Origin: Alistipes sp.
Lineage (GTDB): Bacteria; Bacteroidota; Bacteroidia; Bacteroidales; Rikenellaceae
DNA length: 7,499 bases
NCBI GenBank assembly: GCA_017561105.1
Contig: JAFZDR010000036.1
Span: 1 to 7,499, forward strand
Reading direction: 5' to 3'
In this document: in pieces, positions 5,872 to 7,499 of the stretch
How the letters are laid out: the number at the start of each line of letters is the position of its first letter
How positions within the stretch are numbered: position 1 is the stretch's first letter
Translations under genes and position numbers: made by a program
Notes under the pieces: generated by a model
Told to the model about the DNA's origin: nothing
The model's database searches: none
Seen by the model: the letters and a program-made list of their open reading frames with translations, nothing else

Positions 5872-5998
5872 AAAAAATTGGAGCTGATTGAGGAAATTTT
5901 GTGCTAAACGAGGGAACGAAAGCGGAGCATAGTAGACCTATGTGAGCATTTCGTTATCCGAAGCGCAGTGCAAAATTTACCAATCATAACGATTTTTT
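5872..5998. repeat. Long imperfect palindrome downstream of dapD
   Basis: Nested complementary arms fill most of the dapD-oxidoreductase gap. From outside in: AAAAAAT (5872-5878) with ATTTTTT (5992-5998); TGATTG (5885-5890) with CAATCA (5981-5986); AAATTTTG (5894-5901) with CAAAATTT (5971-5978), continued by two G-T wobbles and two more pairs to 5905/5967; GG (5912-5913) and AACGAAA (5915-5921) with TTTCGTT (5949-5955) and CC (5958-5959); and CATAG (5928-5932) with CTATG (5938-5942) around a 5-base loop. The core of about 102 bp (5885-5986) looks like a folded intergenic element (REP/MITE-like) or a structured RNA. The outer arm overlaps the dapD stop codon, and a T-run follows on the minus strand, so it may also end dapD transcription. 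No flanking duplication is evident. Confidence 0.75.
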
Positions 5999-6830
5999 AA
6001 GCTTGTACGCCAAAGTCGCGCAAAGCATCGTTCAATGTAGTCTTCTTGTCGGTAGACTCCTTGCGCTTGCCGATAATCAAGGCGCAAGCCACATTGAACT
6101 CGCCTGCAGGGAACTTCTTTGGATAGGTACCAGGGATAACCACCGAACGAGCCGGAACATATCCCTTGTAGGTTACAGGCTCCTCGCCCGTAACATCGAT
6201 AATATGAGTTGAGCCGGTGATTACGGTATTCGAGCCGATAACGGCCTCACGGCAGATGTGCGCACCCTCAACAATGATAGCACGCGAGCCGATAAAGCAG
6301 TTATCCTCGACGATTACCGGCGCTGCCTGAACAGGCTCCAACACGCCACCGATACCGACACCGCCCGAAAGGTGAACATTCTTACCAATCTGTGCGCATG
6401 AGCCTACGGTTGCCCAAGTATCGACCATAGTGCCTGTATCAACATAGGCTCCGATATTTACATACGACGGCATAAGCACTGCACCCGGGGCAATATATGC
6501 GCCATAGCGGGCCATAGCGTGAGGTACGACACGCACGCCGAGTTTCTCGTAGTCGTGCTTGAGGTCGATCTTATCGTACCACTCCAACTCACCGGCACGC
6601 ATGGTGCGCATCTTCTGGATTGGGAAGTACATAATGATAGCCTTCTTGACCCACTCGTTTACCTGCCACTCGCTATTCTCCAAATCGATTGGCTCGGCAG
6701 TACGAAGCTCGCCTTTGTCCACAGCCTCGACAACGGCACGAATTGCCGCCTTTACCTCCTCCTGCTCGAGCATTGCGCGATTCTCCCACGCCTGCTCTAC
6801 TATAGTTTTAAGTTCCGAAAAATTGCTCAT
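5997..6830 (-). CDS. dapD: 2,3,4,5-tetrahydropyridine-2,6-dicarboxylate N-succinyltransferase
   Basis: Transfers succinyl from succinyl-CoA to tetrahydrodipicolinate in the succinylase branch of the diaminopimelate/lysine pathway, which feeds peptidoglycan and lysine synthesis. The 277 aa match the usual length (about 274). The N-terminal helical part is followed by a left-handed beta-helix of hexapeptide repeats (about 100-235). The family signature is nearly unchanged: LMPSYVNIGAYVDTGTMVDT (119-138), GSCAQIGKNVHLSGGVGIGG (143-162) and EDNCFIGSR (175-183). The frame also opens at an ATG at 6842 (MEKN-), but the ATG at 6830 is preceded by GGAG with a 6-base gap and fits the family start, so I prefer it. 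A -7 box lies just upstream, and the gene is divergent from mqnC. A long palindrome begins at its stop codon. Confidence 0.96.
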   Translation of the reverse strand: MSNFSELKTIVEQAWENRAMLEQEEVKAAIRAVVEAVDKGELRTAEPIDLENSEWQVNEWVKKAIIMYFPIQKMRTMRAGELEWYDKIDLKHDYEKLGVRVVPHAMARYGAYIAPGAVLMPSYVNIGAYVDTGTMVDTWATVGSCAQIGKNVHLSGGVGIGGVLEPVQAAPVIVEDNCFIGSRAIIVEGAHICREAVIGSNTVITGSTHIIDVTGEEPVTYKGYVPARSVVIPGTYPKKFPAGEFNVACALIIGKRKESTDKKTTLNDALRDFGVQA

Positions 6831-6858
6831 ATTCTTCTCCATTTTATATTCTTTTCTG

Positions 6859-6866
6859 CAAAGATA
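6859..6866 (-). promoter_or_regulatory. Predicted -7 box for dapD
   Basis: The minus strand reads TATCTTTG, an exact TAnnTTTG match followed by CAG. Transcription would start near 6853, about 10 nt before the 6842 ATG or about 22 nt before the 6830 ATG. The latter leaves room for the GGAG ribosome binding site. No clear -33 element is seen. Confidence 0.65.
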
Positions 6867-6900
6867 GTGAAAAAGTTGAGAGTTAAGAGTTTTTTTCTTT

Positions 6901-6908
6901 TATCTTTG
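6901..6908 (+). promoter_or_regulatory. Predicted -7 box for mqnC
   Basis: TATCTTTG matches TAnnTTTG exactly. A TTG at 6876-6878 stands 22 bases upstream, slightly more than the usual 19-21. The box ends only 4 bases before the ATG at 6913, so the message would have almost no leader. Confidence 0.65.
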
Positions 6909-6930
6909 CAGTATGAATCTGCAAAAGATA
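6901..6930. promoter_or_regulatory. Dyad over the mqnC -7 box and start codon, possible operator
   Basis: TATCTTTGCAG (6901-6911) and CTGCAAAAGATA (6919-6930) are reverse complements except for one extra A, separated by 7 bases that contain the ATG. A protein bound here would cover both promoter and start. A third copy, CTGCAAAGATA (6856-6866), lies at the dapD promoter. Part of the right arm is constrained by coding (Leu-Gln-Lys-Ile), so chance is possible. Confidence 0.35.
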
Positions 6931-7499
6931 TACGACAAAGCACTATCGCGCGAGCGACTTTCGCTCGAAGAGGCGTTGCAGCTGTGGCACAATGCTCCAC
7001 TGCACGAACTTGCCACCCATGCCAACCGTCTGCGAGCCGAGATGGTGGCCGACAAAGAGGTTGTAACATGGCAGATTGACCGCAATATCAACACTACGAA
7101 TGTCTGTGTATCGGGTTGCCGCTTTTGCAACTTCCACTGCAAGCCGCACCAAACCGAAAGGCACTTTATAACCTCTATCGAAGAGTATATTCGCAAGACT
7201 GAGGAGATGTTTGCTCTCGGTGGCGACCAACTCCTACTTCAGGGTGGTATGCACCCTAAGCTCGGTATCGAATACTACGAAGAGTTGTTCCGCACACTCA
7301 AGGAGCACTTCCCAACCTTGCGACTCAACGCCCTCGGAGCTCCCGAGGTGGCACATATCGCCAAGATTAGCGGAATATCTACTCGAGAGGTATTGGAGCG
7401 CCTACGCAATGCCGGACTATCATCATTGCCGGGTGCCGGAGCCGAGATCTTGGTGGAGCGCGTGCGCAAGATTATCTCACCCGCAAAGCCGAGCGCCGA
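6913..7499 (+). CDS. mqnC: Cyclic dehypoxanthinyl futalosine synthase MqnC, N-terminal part (cut by window edge)
   Basis: Radical-SAM enzyme of the futalosine route to menaquinone, which cyclises dehypoxanthine futalosine. The first 195 codons are present. VTWQIDRNINTTNVC (51-65) runs into the radical-SAM cluster motif C65-x3-C69-x2-C72 (CVSGCRFC). Further landmarks are LLQGGMHP (108-115), LNALGAPEVAHIAKISG (138-154) and AGLSSLPGAGAEILVERVRK (167-186) followed by ISPAK. DRNIN-TNVC, AEIL and ISPxK favour MqnC over the related MqnE, whose motifs I recall as NRHIN-TN, AEIF and ICPxK; only the full gene would settle it. The start follows a -7 box by 4 bases and has no ribosome binding site, yet the next in-frame ATG is codon 44, close to the conserved core, so 6913 is the likely start. 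Confidence 0.87.
   Translation, partial: MNLQKIYDKALSRERLSLEEALQLWHNAPLHELATHANRLRAEMVADKEVVTWQIDRNINTTNVCVSGCRFCNFHCKPHQTERHFITSIEEYIRKTEEMFALGGDQLLLQGGMHPKLGIEYYEELFRTLKEHFPTLRLNALGAPEVAHIAKISGISTREVLERLRNAGLSSLPGAGAEILVERVRKIISPAKPSA

Noticed and set aside
5872..5998. Riboswitch for the downstream oxidoreductase gene
   Set aside because: No known aptamer core is recognisable, and the symmetric arms fit a palindromic element or terminator better.
6519..7079. Plus-strand ORF (186 codons) spanning dapD, the divergent promoter region and the mqnC start
   Set aside because: It crosses two real genes and both promoters out of frame with mqnC.
6943..7230. Minus-strand ORF opposite mqnC
   Set aside because: Overlaps the conserved radical-SAM region of mqnC; no recognisable domain.

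Overview
The window reads as chromosomal DNA from a Bacteroidales bacterium, most likely close to Alistipes/Rikenellaceae. Evidence: promoters of the Bacteroidetes type (TAnnTTTG at -7), genes mostly without strong Shine-Dalgarno sequences, a secreted protein type common in the phylum, and a four-helix-bundle (S23/IVS-type) accessory gene. The genus is an inference from gene content and style. Most of the window is housekeeping; the unusual material lies between the genes.

Layout. From 1 to 1373, minus strand: the 5' part of rimO (S12 methylthiotransferase) and, 6 bases upstream of it, complete ftsY (SRP receptor), an apparent operon. A divergent promoter region (1374-1472) separates ftsY from a plus-strand gene for a secreted two-part protein (1473-2375). 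That gene converges on gcvH (2433-2816, minus), with a strong, probably bidirectional hairpin terminator between them. From about 2893 to 3615 lies an AT-rich accessory segment: a consensus promoter, a four-helix-bundle gene broken by a frameshift, and an unrecognised 70-residue ORF, bounded on both sides by arrays of a 7-bp repeat in opposite orientation. Then come birA (biotin ligase) and, one base upstream of it, a Tat/lipoprotein-type FAD oxidoreductase (4330-5808). The 188-bp gap before dapD (5997-6830) is filled by another heptad array and a large imperfect palindrome of at least 102 bp. dapD is divergent from mqnC (6913 to the window end), whose start codon sits almost on its predicted transcription start.

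How the genes relate. ftsY serves co-translational membrane targeting and rimO modifies the ribosome. gcvH carries the lipoyl arm of glycine cleavage. birA attaches biotin to carboxylases. dapD works in the succinylase branch of diaminopimelate/lysine synthesis. mqnC points to menaquinone synthesis by the futalosine route. These are separate core functions, not one pathway. I see no complete novel multi-gene system. The best leads are the decayed four-helix-bundle cassette framed by inverted heptad arrays, the family of 7-bp arrays, and the long palindromic element downstream of dapD.
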